NCBI GenBank assembly: GCA_015655535.1
Contig: JAATEW010000110.1
Coordinates: forward strand, 1 to 18,027
Direction of reading: 5' to 3'
Source: Hyphomicrobiales bacterium
Lineage (GTDB): Bacteria; Pseudomonadota; Alphaproteobacteria; Rhizobiales; Beijerinckiaceae
Length of the DNA stretch: 18,027 nt
The position numbers and the translations under genes are program-made. Positions 1-6,991 of this stretch are shown here, piece by piece. The notes under the pieces are model-generated. The model was given only the letters and a program-made list of their open reading frames with translations, searched no databases and had not been told where the DNA came from. The stretch's first letter is position 1, and the number at the start of each line of letters is the position of its first letter.

Positions 1-263
1 GCATGATCGTCGGCGAGCATTCGCGCGACAATGATCTCGAAATCAATGTCATGAAGGGTAAGCAGCTCACCAATATCCGCACCCATTCAAAGGATGAGGC
101 GGTGAAGCTCACGCCACCGATTCAGATGACGCTTGAACGCGCTTTGGCCTATATCGAGGACGATGAGCTCGTCGAAGTGACGCCGAAGTCGATTCGCCTG
201 CGCAAGAGCGTGCTTGATCCCAACGACCGCAAGCGCGCCTATCGCGCCAAGGAAAGCGCTTAA
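1..263 (+). CDS. typA: TypA/BipA ribosome-associated GTPase, C-terminal end (partial)
   Basis: The gene runs in from the left edge; only the last 87 or so codons are present, ending in TAA at 261-263. The residues match the conserved C-terminal domain of TypA/BipA: GEHSRDNDLEIN, KQLTNIR, then DEAVKLTPP, ALAYIEDDELVEVTPKSIR and a basic tail. TypA is a translational GTPase that binds the 70S ribosome and helps assembly and growth under stress or cold; the GTPase and EF-G-like domains lie outside this window. The gene converges on nnrS with an 11-base gap. The last roughly 50 bases are repeated in degraded form at 1572-1622. The identification is secure; the frame is open from base 1, and the ATG at base 3 is internal, not a start. 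Confidence 0.95.
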   Translation, partial: MIVGEHSRDNDLEINVMKGKQLTNIRTHSKDEAVKLTPPIQMTLERALAYIEDDELVEVTPKSIRLRKSVLDPNDRKRAYRAKESA

Positions 264-274
264 AGTCGAACCTA

Positions 275-1474
275 TCAGCCCACGCGTCTCTTCAACAGAA
301 GCGTGGGACTGTAGGCGAAGATAAAGACCGCATAGGCCGCGATCCACAAAATAGCTGCCGAATAGAGCAACAGGCTCGGCCCCGGTGCGGCAAGACCCGC
401 TATCACCCGGAGGACGGCCGCCAAGGTCACAAGCCCATAGATCCACCGTGTGACGGTGTCGGCGGTGAGAGCTTGGCCGCTATGGCCGCGCGCGACGCGC
501 GTCATCACGGCAAGAATCATCGTTCCCATAGCTCCGGCCGTCAGTGCGTGAATCGCAGCGCTTTGCGGGACGATATCGAAGGTTGCGAGACCGAGCAGAA
601 GAACACCGGCCACCATCCAAAGGTAGGCGACGTGAAGAATGAAAAGCAAAGGCTCGCTGCCTGTCGCCAGTCCCCGCCATCGCGCGAGCTTTGATATATT
701 CAAGACGCCGCCGATCATGAGCACGACGCCGAAGGCGTGAGAGTCCGGCAAGGCGGCCCATCCCAAAAGACCGACGCTCAAAGCGGCTATCGATGCTGGC
801 GCGAGCCACGCATATTGCACCGGCAAGTCAATTTTGCGCGCAGCCAGCCAATTGCCCGTGAAGGCTGGAATGAGCCTGCCGCCAACGACCGCCATCAATA
901 CGACCATCGCACTAAGGCCAAGACGCCAGCCAAGGCCCGCGGGGGCATTCCCTCCGGCCGCTTCGATATGCATGAGCAGATCGGCGGCCGCCAGAACCGC
1001 CAAAGGTGCGAGCATGACGAGATTGCGCCAATTCCGGCTGGCGATGATCTCGCCCGCCAAAATGGCAATGAGCGCCACCGGAAAGGCAAGATCAAGAACG
1101 CTCCCAAGCCAGGCCGGCATGAAAGCCGAGAAAGCACAGGCAAGACGGCCGATGAACTAAAGGCCAAGAAGGCTTGCGAGAACCCCGCTGGAAACGGCAG
1201 GTCGTTTCGTCCAGTTCGGCACCGCGGTCAGGAGAAAGCCGGCTGCCGCGGCCATGCCGAACCCAAACAGCATCTCATGAATATGCCAGCTCAAAGGATC
1301 GAAAATGCTCGGGAGGCTATGGCCCATGGCAAGCATCGCGATCCAAATAGCAAGAGCCCCGATCGACCAGATCGCCGCGGCGAAAAAGAAGGGCCGGAAG
1401 CCTTGGGTCAGCCATAGCGGCGGCGCACTCTTCGATCCTGTATGAATCTTCGAAGCCACCTGTCCCAGAGACAT
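275..1474 (-). pseudogene. nnrS: NnrS family heme-copper membrane protein, interrupted by an in-frame TAG
   Basis: Reading from ATG at 1474 to TGA at 275 gives 399 codons, the normal size of NnrS, in one unbroken frame except for a TAG at codon 106 (1157-1159). NnrS is an integral inner-membrane protein with heme and copper, linked to tolerance of nitric oxide and related nitrosative stress. Visible hallmarks are the N-terminal LTQGFRPFF, the HIHEMLFGFG motif with a conserved histidine near residue 85, about twelve hydrophobic segments, and the C-terminal segment HALTAGAMGTMILAVMTR. Around the stop the frame reads LLGL-stop-FIGRLA, where family members normally have a tryptophan, so one G-to-A change (TGG to TAG) explains it. 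There is no frameshift: both halves are in register. A fragment could restart at ATG 1120 but would lack the first four helices or so. A perfect FNR/NnrR-type box lies 58 bp upstream of the start. It is a recent pseudogene, a base-calling error, or a read-through product. Confidence 0.85.
279..307. terminator. hairpin at the typA/nnrS convergent end
   Basis: A 7-bp perfect stem (CCCACGC at 279-285 with GCGTGGG at 301-307) lies just after the typA stop and inside the last codons of nnrS. It has a 15-base loop and no clear T-run on either side, so its role as a terminator for either gene is only suggested by position. Confidence 0.3.
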
Positions 1475-1531
1475 GAGAGAAACCCTGATCCAATATGATT
1501 TTACATCTTGGAGGAAAGGTCTACTCGCTCA

Positions 1532-1545
1532 TTGATCTTCATCAA
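1532..1545. promoter_or_regulatory. FNR/NnrR-type operator upstream of nnrS
   Basis: The sequence TTGATCTTCATCAA is a perfect match to the FNR/CRP-family anaerobox TTGAT-N4-ATCAA. Its centre is 64 bp upstream of the nnrS ATG, consistent with an activator site for a minus-strand promoter. In alphaproteobacteria such boxes are bound by FnrL/FixK or the nitric-oxide-responsive NnrR, and nnrS is a known target class. Ten of ten specified bases match, which is not expected by chance next to exactly this gene. Confidence 0.85.
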
Positions 1546-1571
1546 CCCGGGCTTATGGCCGGCCCCGAGGG

Positions 1572-1622
1572 TGCCCGATCCGAACGATCGCAAGCGCCTA
1601 TCGCGCCAAGGAACGCGCGTAA
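1572..1622 (+). repeat. degraded second copy of the typA 3' end
   Basis: These 51 bases align with the last 53 bases of typA (211-263). Counted by eye, there are six mismatches and one 2-base deletion, and the copy includes the equivalent of the final TAA. The deletion breaks the reading frame, so it encodes nothing. The stretch sits just beyond the nnrS control region and before the 3' end of the cupin gene. A direct repeat of a gene end on both sides of a foreign-looking gene is what site-specific integration into a gene 3' end, or a partial tandem duplication, would leave. Confidence 0.75.
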
Positions 1623-1627
1623 CCGCT

Positions 1628-2263
1628 TTAATTGGTCGGCGCTTGGCTGACCGCATCGGGCGCAGGCGCCTTGGCTGTCTGCACATCGCGTGACGATCTC
1701 GCGTCGCCGTCGGACGGCCTTGGCGATTTGGCGTCGCCTGTGACGAGAACCAGAAGCGCCCGCGCCGGTTCGCCGGTACTTGCGTTTTTCGTGGCGATCT
1801 TATTGCCATAGGCCGGAAAGACCCAGGTCTGGCCCTCGCTGTAAGTGCCGACACCGGCTTCCCACGCGGTTGCCTTGATCGAGCCCGACAGCACATGCAT
1901 CAGCACATAGCCATATGCGGTCGAGCGGGGCAGAACGACGGATCCGCCAGGCGCATATTCGACCATAAAGGTCGAGAGGTTGGCGTTACGCAAATTCAGC
2001 ACGCGCTTGCGCGAGACGGCCGTGACCTTCGCGCCGTCTCCTGCCGGCCGGTCGTCGGGAAATCGCGGGTAGATGATCGCGTCGTGGGATTTGTCTATGC
2101 TGCTTTCATCAAGACCGGCTGCGCTCGACAATCCCGTCGCCGCCAGAGACAAGGCCAGTGCCGCCGGCCCTATCAACGTCCGCCCGAGATGGACGGAAGA
2201 GGCGGCGTCGTTCATACGCCTTGAAAGATCCTGAAGCCTATTCGCAATTCCTGTCCTGGCCAT
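1628..2263 (-). CDS. exported cupin-domain protein
   Basis: The frame ends in TAA at 1628-1630. I choose the ATG at 2263 (211 aa) because GAGG lies five bases upstream; a longer frame from 2305 (225 aa) has no ribosome site, and a third possible start is at 2215. A hydrophobic segment (TLIGPAALALSLAATGLSSA) ending in an Ala-rich cleavage-like site marks it as secreted or periplasmic. The central part (VLNLRNANLSTFMVEYAPGG, then VLMHVLSGSIKA, then EGQTWVFPAYGNKI) has the pattern of a small beta-barrel cupin. The usual HxH/E metal set is not evident, since one histidine remains in the MHVLSG motif, so metal binding is doubtful. The C-terminus is hydrophilic and probably disordered. Substrate is unknown. 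Neighbours do not settle its role; a 26-bp dyad lies about 76 bp upstream. Confidence 0.65.
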   Translation of the reverse strand: MARTGIANRLQDLSRRMNDAASSVHLGRTLIGPAALALSLAATGLSSAAGLDESSIDKSHDAIIYPRFPDDRPAGDGAKVTAVSRKRVLNLRNANLSTFMVEYAPGGSVVLPRSTAYGYVLMHVLSGSIKATAWEAGVGTYSEGQTWVFPAYGNKIATKNASTGEPARALLVLVTGDAKSPRPSDGDARSSRDVQTAKAPAPDAVSQAPTN

Positions 2264-2338
2264 CATCGCCTCACTGTTTTGTGGAAACGGCAGTGAGAGC
2301 TTCATGCGCTACGGCGTAATTGCAGGGGCAGCCAAATC

Positions 2339-2364
2339 GTTACAGCCGAAATTTGGTTTGTAAC
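2339..2364. promoter_or_regulatory. 26-bp dyad upstream of the cupin gene
   Basis: GTTACA at 2339-2344 is mirrored by TGTAAC at 2359-2364 around an AAATTT centre. Ten of the thirteen base pairs of the dyad are symmetric. It lies in the 153-bp gap between the capsule gene and the cupin gene, about 76 bp upstream of the cupin ATG. It has the form of an operator for a dimeric regulator; I cannot assign the regulator. Confidence 0.5.
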
Positions 2365-2416
2365 CGCTCGAACACAATTGCCGAGTGGCGCAATCGCCGA
2401 ATTCAACCCAATGCGA

Positions 2417-3472
2417 TCATGCTCCAGTTTTACGTTCGACACTCCATCCAAATTTCAGTGGCAGGATGGAAAGGCTTTCTTGCAGCTTCCTGAGCACAGC
2501 GTTCTCGTCTTGCGCCTGCACGCAATAATGCTCAAAAAAATAGTGCAGGAACTGCGCGACCTTCACGTCGTCAAACCACGGCGGCGACGTCAGAGCGCGC
2601 CGAATGTCATCAATATCCGCGATACGTGTCGTGAGCGGCGCATATTCGCTCGCGGCGAATGTCAAAGTCGGACGGCCATGAATAAGCGCCTCCAGTCCGA
2701 CGGTCGAGTTAATGACCACGACACGCTCAGCCCCCGGCAGAAGCTGATTGATCGATAGTTCGGAGATCGTGACGAAGGGCAAGGTTGCTATCGTGGACAG
2801 GAACTTTGTGACATCGGGATCTATGCAGCACGGGTGACGCTTAACCACGCAGGGCAGGCCATTATTGCCCGCTTCCATCACGACACGACGATAAAATTCG
2901 AGCGGGTCGCAAGGCGACAAGCGCATGACGGTGTCGCGCGGCATTTGCAGCGCTAGAAAAACATATCCTGGCGGAGGTCCCTCTTGCGTAACAGGGGGCT
3001 GAGCGTATTTGCTTGCGTTGGCCTGAATTTGCTTCAGCCGAAGCGAATGCGCATAGGCAAGCGCTTGCTGTGCCGGCAAAGTCCACGCAGGTTCCAGCAT
3101 CTGGCGTGTTTGGGCAAATTCGGAAAATCCGCCATAGCCGAGCGGGTCGAATGAGAAATAGCCGGCACGGTAAGAGTGCTTGAACCGGCAGATTCTATCT
3201 CCTGTTCCGATCGAATGATGCGAAATCAAAAAAGCGTCTTCGCCAAGCTCCCTTTCATCGAAATCCTGACCGGGAACGGTGGCGCGCGGCGTGATGCGTG
3301 CTCCAAGGCTGGCGAGGATGAAAAGTATGGATTCGACGAGCCTTTTGATGTGCGGGGCGATCTCGCTCTGTGTTTCGATCCACGGCAGGGCCGTTTCCAC
3401 GCCGATTGAAATTCTCGTCTCGTAGAAAAATCTTTTCCAAGCCTCAATATCGTCGATTGCCATACTGGCCAT
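2417..3472 (-). CDS. KpsS-like capsule polysaccharide glycosyltransferase (Capsule_synth family)
   Basis: The frame could open at a TTG at 3499, but the ATG at 3472 has AAGGGA six bases upstream and starts just after the neighbouring stop, so 351 aa is preferred. The C-terminal half carries marks of the KpsS/KpsC/LipB-type capsule family: YVFLALQMPRDT near residue 170, VVKRHP near 209, and VVVINSTVGLEAL at 251-263 followed by GRPTLTF. Known members are cytoplasmic, mostly Kdo or related sugar transferases that start or extend capsule glycans on a lipid carrier. The N-terminal 160 residues are less conserved and I cannot assign them. The gene follows the glycosyltransferase-sulfotransferase by 10 bases, with the upstream TAA overlapping its ribosome site, so the two are almost certainly co-transcribed and translationally coupled. 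The exact donor and acceptor are unknown, and no capsule export genes are visible here. Confidence 0.75.
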   Translation of the reverse strand: MASMAIDDIEAWKRFFYETRISIGVETALPWIETQSEIAPHIKRLVESILFILASLGARITPRATVPGQDFDERELGEDAFLISHHSIGTGDRICRFKHSYRAGYFSFDPLGYGGFSEFAQTRQMLEPAWTLPAQQALAYAHSLRLKQIQANASKYAQPPVTQEGPPPGYVFLALQMPRDTVMRLSPCDPLEFYRRVVMEAGNNGLPCVVKRHPCCIDPDVTKFLSTIATLPFVTISELSINQLLPGAERVVVINSTVGLEALIHGRPTLTFAASEYAPLTTRIADIDDIRRALTSPPWFDDVKVAQFLHYFFEHYCVQAQDENAVLRKLQESLSILPLKFGWSVERKTGA

Positions 3473-3482
3473 GCAGGGTCCC

Positions 3483-5162
3483 TTAAGTTGGATAACCAAG
3501 CTGGGTGAGCATATCGCCGGCGATTTTCGTAAATTTAGCTTGGTCCTCCAAACTCATTTCGCGACGCCACACACCGATTCTTGAATCGGACGGCGGCACG
3601 CTTGCAAGCTTAAAAAGGCCCTTCCGCTGCTCGGCAGTGATCAATCGATTGGGCCATTGCACGTCTTTCAATTCGGCGAGACGCGACGAAGCGCGCTCAT
3701 GCGCATGCAATTGATCGGCATGAAACGGCAAGTCTATGAACGCGCCTACGGCTCTCAGAACGCGTTCCGTATCGGTCACCAATTCCTCAAAGCGAACTTC
3801 CATATAATGGGGAATGAATTGAGCCTGCTGGCGCATCTCCCGGATATGCCACATCCAAAACACAGCCGCCGCTTCCGCGTCGGGACCTGGACCGAACCAC
3901 AAATCCCGAAGGCTCGAGGCGACGTCCCTGCCATCGCGAATGATATGGATGAATCGCGCCTCAGGCAGAAATTCGAGAATCTCGACCATACGTCCGCCAT
4001 GGAGCGGCGTCTTATCGCCCACTCGCTTGGCGCCGAACCTCGCCGCATAGGCCCAATATATGGCGCGTAATTTGTCGCCGGGCGAAGATACCGGCCGCAC
4101 GAGGATTTCATCCAGGGTGTCGTCGCTCATTTCCATGTCGCCCCAATTCGGGGCGTTCGTCAGAGCTTTGCGAAACTGACCCTCGGGCGCTCCCGGTTGC
4201 AAGGCTTGAAGCGCGCCGCCCAGCCAACCGGTTTCTGGCGTCATTGCCAAATCCGGATGAGCATCGAGCAAAAGGCGTAAGAGCGTTGTCCCGGAGCGTG
4301 CGACGCCGACGACGAACGGCATTGCCGGTCTCGACCGATCCGCCGCGATGCGCTTCGGCGGAACATAGGGTTCCGGTTGATTGAAAATCAGATGGCTCGC
4401 GCATTTCCGATCGGTTCGCCAGCCGTCTTGATCGAGGTCAGTCAACTGATCGCCCGGAGGAATGCGAACGAACTCCTGCGTCGTCGGGACTCTGTTGCGA
4501 TGCCATCCGCGTTCCAGTTCGTCCGCGCTGAAAACCCGTCCGATGTATTGGGCCTTCAATTGCGCAAGCGACAGGCCGATGTAATGGCGGAGGATGAAAT
4601 TTTCCGGAAAAAGCTTTCTTCCCTCGGCCACCGCGCTATGCCCGCCCGAGTCGGCGAGTTGAAAAGGAAACGGGCTTTTCTTCCACGCCCGGACGAGCCG
4701 CTTTGGAGCCGGTTCGAAAAAATAATATTGGCGCATCAGCGCGACATAGTCGCGTCCTTCGAAGCTTTCGCTTTCTACGGGCGGAAAAACGAATTCGTCG
4801 AAATTAATCGCGTTGAAGCCACGCGCATCGATGTCTGTGATCGCGGCCAGCATCGACGGCCATGCCGCCGGCGCCTCCATGATCTCATCCGCGTCATGAT
4901 GAATGAACCAATGAGCGTCGATGTTCTGGGCCAGATCCTGTTGCTGACGGAGCTGCGCGGCAAGATCGAAATGGCCTGTGTAAGCCATCGTCTCTATCCG
5001 AAACACGCCGCGCCCGCGAAAGCTCTCTGCGATCCGCCTTGTCTGATCCGTCGACTCATTGTCGATGACGCAGGTCTCGATGTCTTGTTCATAAAGATGC
5101 GTGAGGCAGCGCTCCATGTAGAGAGCCTCGTTCCTCACCGTCAGCAATGCGACGACGCGCAT
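3483..5162 (-). CDS. bifunctional glycosyltransferase family 2 / sulfotransferase
   Basis: The protein has 559 aa, starting at ATG 5162 behind AGAGGGG. Residues 1-260 form a GT2-like domain: VVALLTVRNEALYMERCL at the start, VIDNESTDQT at 32-41, and the metal/nucleotide-sugar motif HHDADE at 88-93. Residues 280-559 form a PAPS-dependent sulfotransferase: the 5'-phosphosulfate loop VGVARSGTTLLRLLL from 285, VGDKTP at 381-386, the 3'-phosphate motif IIRDGRDVASS at 407-417, and YMEVRFEELV near 453. The likely role is to add a sugar and sulfate to the same or a neighbouring position of a surface glycan; acceptor and sugar are unknown. It is the first gene of a two-gene unit with the KpsS-like transferase 10 bases downstream. 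Both catalytic halves look intact. Separate sulfotransferases are common in glycan clusters; this fusion is less usual. No PAPS-synthesis genes (cysN/cysC) are visible here. Confidence 0.85.
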   Translation of the reverse strand: MRVVALLTVRNEALYMERCLTHLYEQDIETCVIDNESTDQTRRIAESFRGRGVFRIETMAYTGHFDLAAQLRQQQDLAQNIDAHWFIHHDADEIMEAPAAWPSMLAAITDIDARGFNAINFDEFVFPPVESESFEGRDYVALMRQYYFFEPAPKRLVRAWKKSPFPFQLADSGGHSAVAEGRKLFPENFILRHYIGLSLAQLKAQYIGRVFSADELERGWHRNRVPTTQEFVRIPPGDQLTDLDQDGWRTDRKCASHLIFNQPEPYVPPKRIAADRSRPAMPFVVGVARSGTTLLRLLLDAHPDLAMTPETGWLGGALQALQPGAPEGQFRKALTNAPNWGDMEMSDDTLDEILVRPVSSPGDKLRAIYWAYAARFGAKRVGDKTPLHGGRMVEILEFLPEARFIHIIRDGRDVASSLRDLWFGPGPDAEAAAVFWMWHIREMRQQAQFIPHYMEVRFEELVTDTERVLRAVGAFIDLPFHADQLHAHERASSRLAELKDVQWPNRLITAEQRKGLFKLASVPPSDSRIGVWRREMSLEDQAKFTKIAGDMLTQLGYPT

Positions 5163-5256
5163 CGTTGCCCCTCTGTCCGGCTCGCGTTGCCCGGTCGCCG
5201 CCGATTCAAATGTCCTGGCGCCTCCGTCCTGCGAAGCCGGCGCTCAATTCAATTTA

Positions 5257-5284
5257 TGTAGCAATACGGCCAAGCTGTAGCAAT
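5257..5284. promoter_or_regulatory. 9-bp direct repeat upstream of the GT-sulfotransferase gene
   Basis: TGTAGCAAT occurs at 5257-5265 and again at 5276-5284, a 19-bp period, 95-122 bp upstream of the start at 5162. The surrounding sequence is richer in A and T than the genes. It may be a regulator site or part of a promoter. The rest of the 216-bp gap (5163-5378) holds a weak imperfect inverted repeat (CCGTGA at 5323, TCACGG at 5365) after the padR stop and nothing else I can name. Confidence 0.35.
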
Positions 5285-5378
5285 GATTTCGGTGGCTGTC
5301 ACGAGCGCGGCAAGGCGCATCAGCCGTGATCCCGGGCGCGGCGCAACCATGCGGCACCCGAGACTCACGGAGGCACCC

Positions 5379-6008
5379 TTATTTGCTCTCGATGGCTTTC
5401 GCCGCATCGTCCAAGACAGCGGCGATCGCGTCGATCTGGGCTTGCGTCAAAGGCCCCCGCGCGACGCGCAGGTTCATTGCCATTTTCAGGTTTTCCCAGG
5501 CCCGCACGAGTTGCGGCGCGCGCTGGCCGCCATGGCGAATATTGACTTCGGCCATACGGGCGAAGATCGCGTCGACGATTTCGCGGTTCTCTTCAAGCGC
5601 CTTCTCGCCCTCGGGCGTGATCGCATAGAGCTTGCGCGGGCCATCGGTCTCTTGAACCTTGATGTAACCCAGCTCTTCGAGGAGCGTCAGGGTCGGATAG
5701 ACGACGCCGGGGCTTGGCGCATAGGCACCGGCGAGCCGGTCCTCGATCGCCTTGATGATCTCATAGCCGTAGCTCGGCTTTTCGCTGATCAGCTTCAAGA
5801 CGACAAAGCGAAGATCGCCCTGTTCGAACATCCGGCCGCCGCCATGGCCATGGTGGCCGTGCCGTCCGAAGGCGCGGTGCATGCGGCGCGCGGCCTGTTC
5901 GCCGAAACCTCGCTCGCCGCCCCGGCCAGCAGGTCCGCAGCTCGCACGATCATGGTCTTCCCGGCCATGGTGGTCCTCATATTGATGGAACTGTCTAAAA
6001 AATCTCAT
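5379..6008 (-). CDS. PadR-family regulator, YqjI-like, with His-rich N-terminus
   Basis: The protein has 209 aa; the start at 6008 is fixed by TAGGAG six bases upstream. Residues 1-58 are rich in His and Gly (for example GRHGHHGHGGG), a likely metal-binding extension. A PadR winged helix follows: MFEQGDLRFVVLKLI, PSYGYEIIKAIED, the family signature SPGVVYPTLTLLEELGYI, then the wing with KLYAITPEG. The C-terminal helices (ENLKMAMNLRV and AQIDAIAAVLDDA) resemble those of Escherichia coli YqjI, a nickel-responsive PadR repressor that also has a His-rich head and controls the ferric reductase gene yqjH. No yqjH-like gene is next to it here. Its own promoter carries AT-rich repeats overlapping the -10, suggesting autorepression. 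It probably senses a metal (nickel or other), but this is inferred from the family and the His-rich head. Confidence 0.85.
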   Translation of the reverse strand: MRFFRQFHQYEDHHGREDHDRASCGPAGRGGERGFGEQAARRMHRAFGRHGHHGHGGGRMFEQGDLRFVVLKLISEKPSYGYEIIKAIEDRLAGAYAPSPGVVYPTLTLLEELGYIKVQETDGPRKLYAITPEGEKALEENREIVDAIFARMAEVNIRHGGQRAPQLVRAWENLKMAMNLRVARGPLTQAQIDAIAAVLDDAAKAIESK

Positions 6009-6039
6009 CTTATTCTCCTAGCGCATGCCGAGCTATCTC

Positions 6040-6082
6040 GATATATCTGAATTAAAGATATATCTAACTTATATCTTGTCAA
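6040..6082 (-). promoter_or_regulatory. padR promoter with AT-rich operator repeats
   Basis: On the minus strand a consensus -35 TTGACA (6082-6077) is followed 16 bases later by TATCTT (6060-6055) as a possible -10. The self-complementary octamer GATATATC occurs at 6040-6047 and 6057-6064, and a third partial copy (TTATATCTT) at 6069-6077. Two octamers are 17 bp apart. PadR proteins bind dyads of this kind over their own promoter, so this is the likely autoregulatory operator; it could also affect the divergent gene. Confidence 0.6.
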
Positions 6083-6231
6083 GCCGGATCGGAAAATTTC
6101 CAGCGCCCGCCTGTGATGCGCGGTGAGCACACTTAACGATTGAGAAAGAATTTGTGACCCGACGCCATATTGTTATGGCTGCACGGGCCTATCATCATCC
6201 AAGTCCTCTCGAATTTAAGAACCAAGCTACC

Positions 6232-6981
6232 ATGCACATGCCTATGACCCGCCGTTTTCTGATGGCCAGTGCCGCCGCCTCGGCCAGCCTTGGTCTCACC
6301 GCCTGCTCGACTACCACGCCACCTCCCGGCTTTCAGGCCTCCGTGCCGCCGCCGGCCGCGGCAGGAGCCGTGGCGCCGGATCAAAACGCGGCGCTCGAAG
6401 ATGCGCCGGCCGGCCATTACGGCCCGGTCGCCAGCGAGCCCTTTCCGGTGCCGGGCATCAAGCTCGCGCAAATCGACAAAGCTTTTCTGCGTACCGAGGT
6501 TTCATACGCGACCAGCGAGCCGCCGGGCACGATCGTCGTCGACCCCCAACATCACTATCTCTATTTCGTCGAGGATGGCGGCAAGGCGATGCGCTATGGC
6601 GTCGGCGTCGGGCGCGAAGGCTTCGCCTGGTCGGGCGACGCGGTCATCAAATCGAAGCAGGAATGGCCGGACTGGTATCCGCCGAAGGAGATGATCGAGC
6701 GTCAACCGGAGCTCAAAGCCAAGATGGCGTAATTGCAGAGCGGCATCGGCATGCATGGCGGTCCCGGCAATCCGCTCGGCGCGCGCGCCATGTATCTCTG
6801 GCAGGGCAATGCCGATACGTTGTTCCGCATCCATGGCACGACCGAGCCCTGGACCATCGGCAAGAGCGTGTCCTCCGGCTGCATCCGCATGATCAATCAG
6901 GACGTGATGGATCTTTATCAGCGCGTGCCGGCCGGCACACGCGTCGTCGTGCTCGGCCATGCGAAGGTGGCGAGCCGGTAA
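6232..6981 (+). pseudogene. L,D-transpeptidase (YkuD) lipoprotein, interrupted by an in-frame TAA
   Basis: The frame from ATG 6232 to TAA 6979-6981 would encode about 249 residues but contains TAA at codon 167 (6730-6732). The N-terminus has TRRFLMASAAASA and the lipobox LTAC (Cys25), so it is exported and probably lipid-anchored. The YkuD domain starts near residue 100 (GTIVVDPQHHYLYFV, then YGVGVGREGFAWSG). The catalytic part, HGT...SSGCIRM with the active-site Cys, lies after the stop. YkuD enzymes make 3-3 peptidoglycan cross-links or attach lipoproteins to the wall. At the stop the sequence reads LKAKMA-stop-LQSGIGM, where relatives have Glu, so one G-to-T change (GAA to TAA) would account for it. 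The downstream half is in the same frame and undamaged. An earlier GTG at 6154 is possible but has no signal-peptide sense. The product as written would be inactive. Confidence 0.85.
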
Positions 6982-6991
6982 GGTCCAATTC

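Noticed and set aside
275..1159. nnrS as two separate genes (1157-1474 and 275-1120)
   Set aside because: Both parts are in the same frame with family sequence continuing through the 12 codons between stop and the next ATG, so this is one gene with a stop.
737..1417. Long plus-strand frame of 226 codons opposite nnrS
   Set aside because: It is low-complexity, rich in Arg, Lys and Pro, has no domain sense, and is the mirror of a real membrane-protein gene in a GC-rich genome.
5323..5370. Inverted repeat after padR as a terminator
   Set aside because: Only the outer six pairs are perfect, the loop is long, and there is no T-run.
2313..6737. Exact 13-base match GGCGTAATTGCAG at 2313 and 6725
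   Set aside because: A few matches of this length are expected by chance in 18 kb, and the flanks do not align.
6733..6981. Independent gene for the YkuD C-terminal part
   Set aside because: It has no ribosome site and no signal peptide and is the direct in-frame continuation of the transpeptidase.
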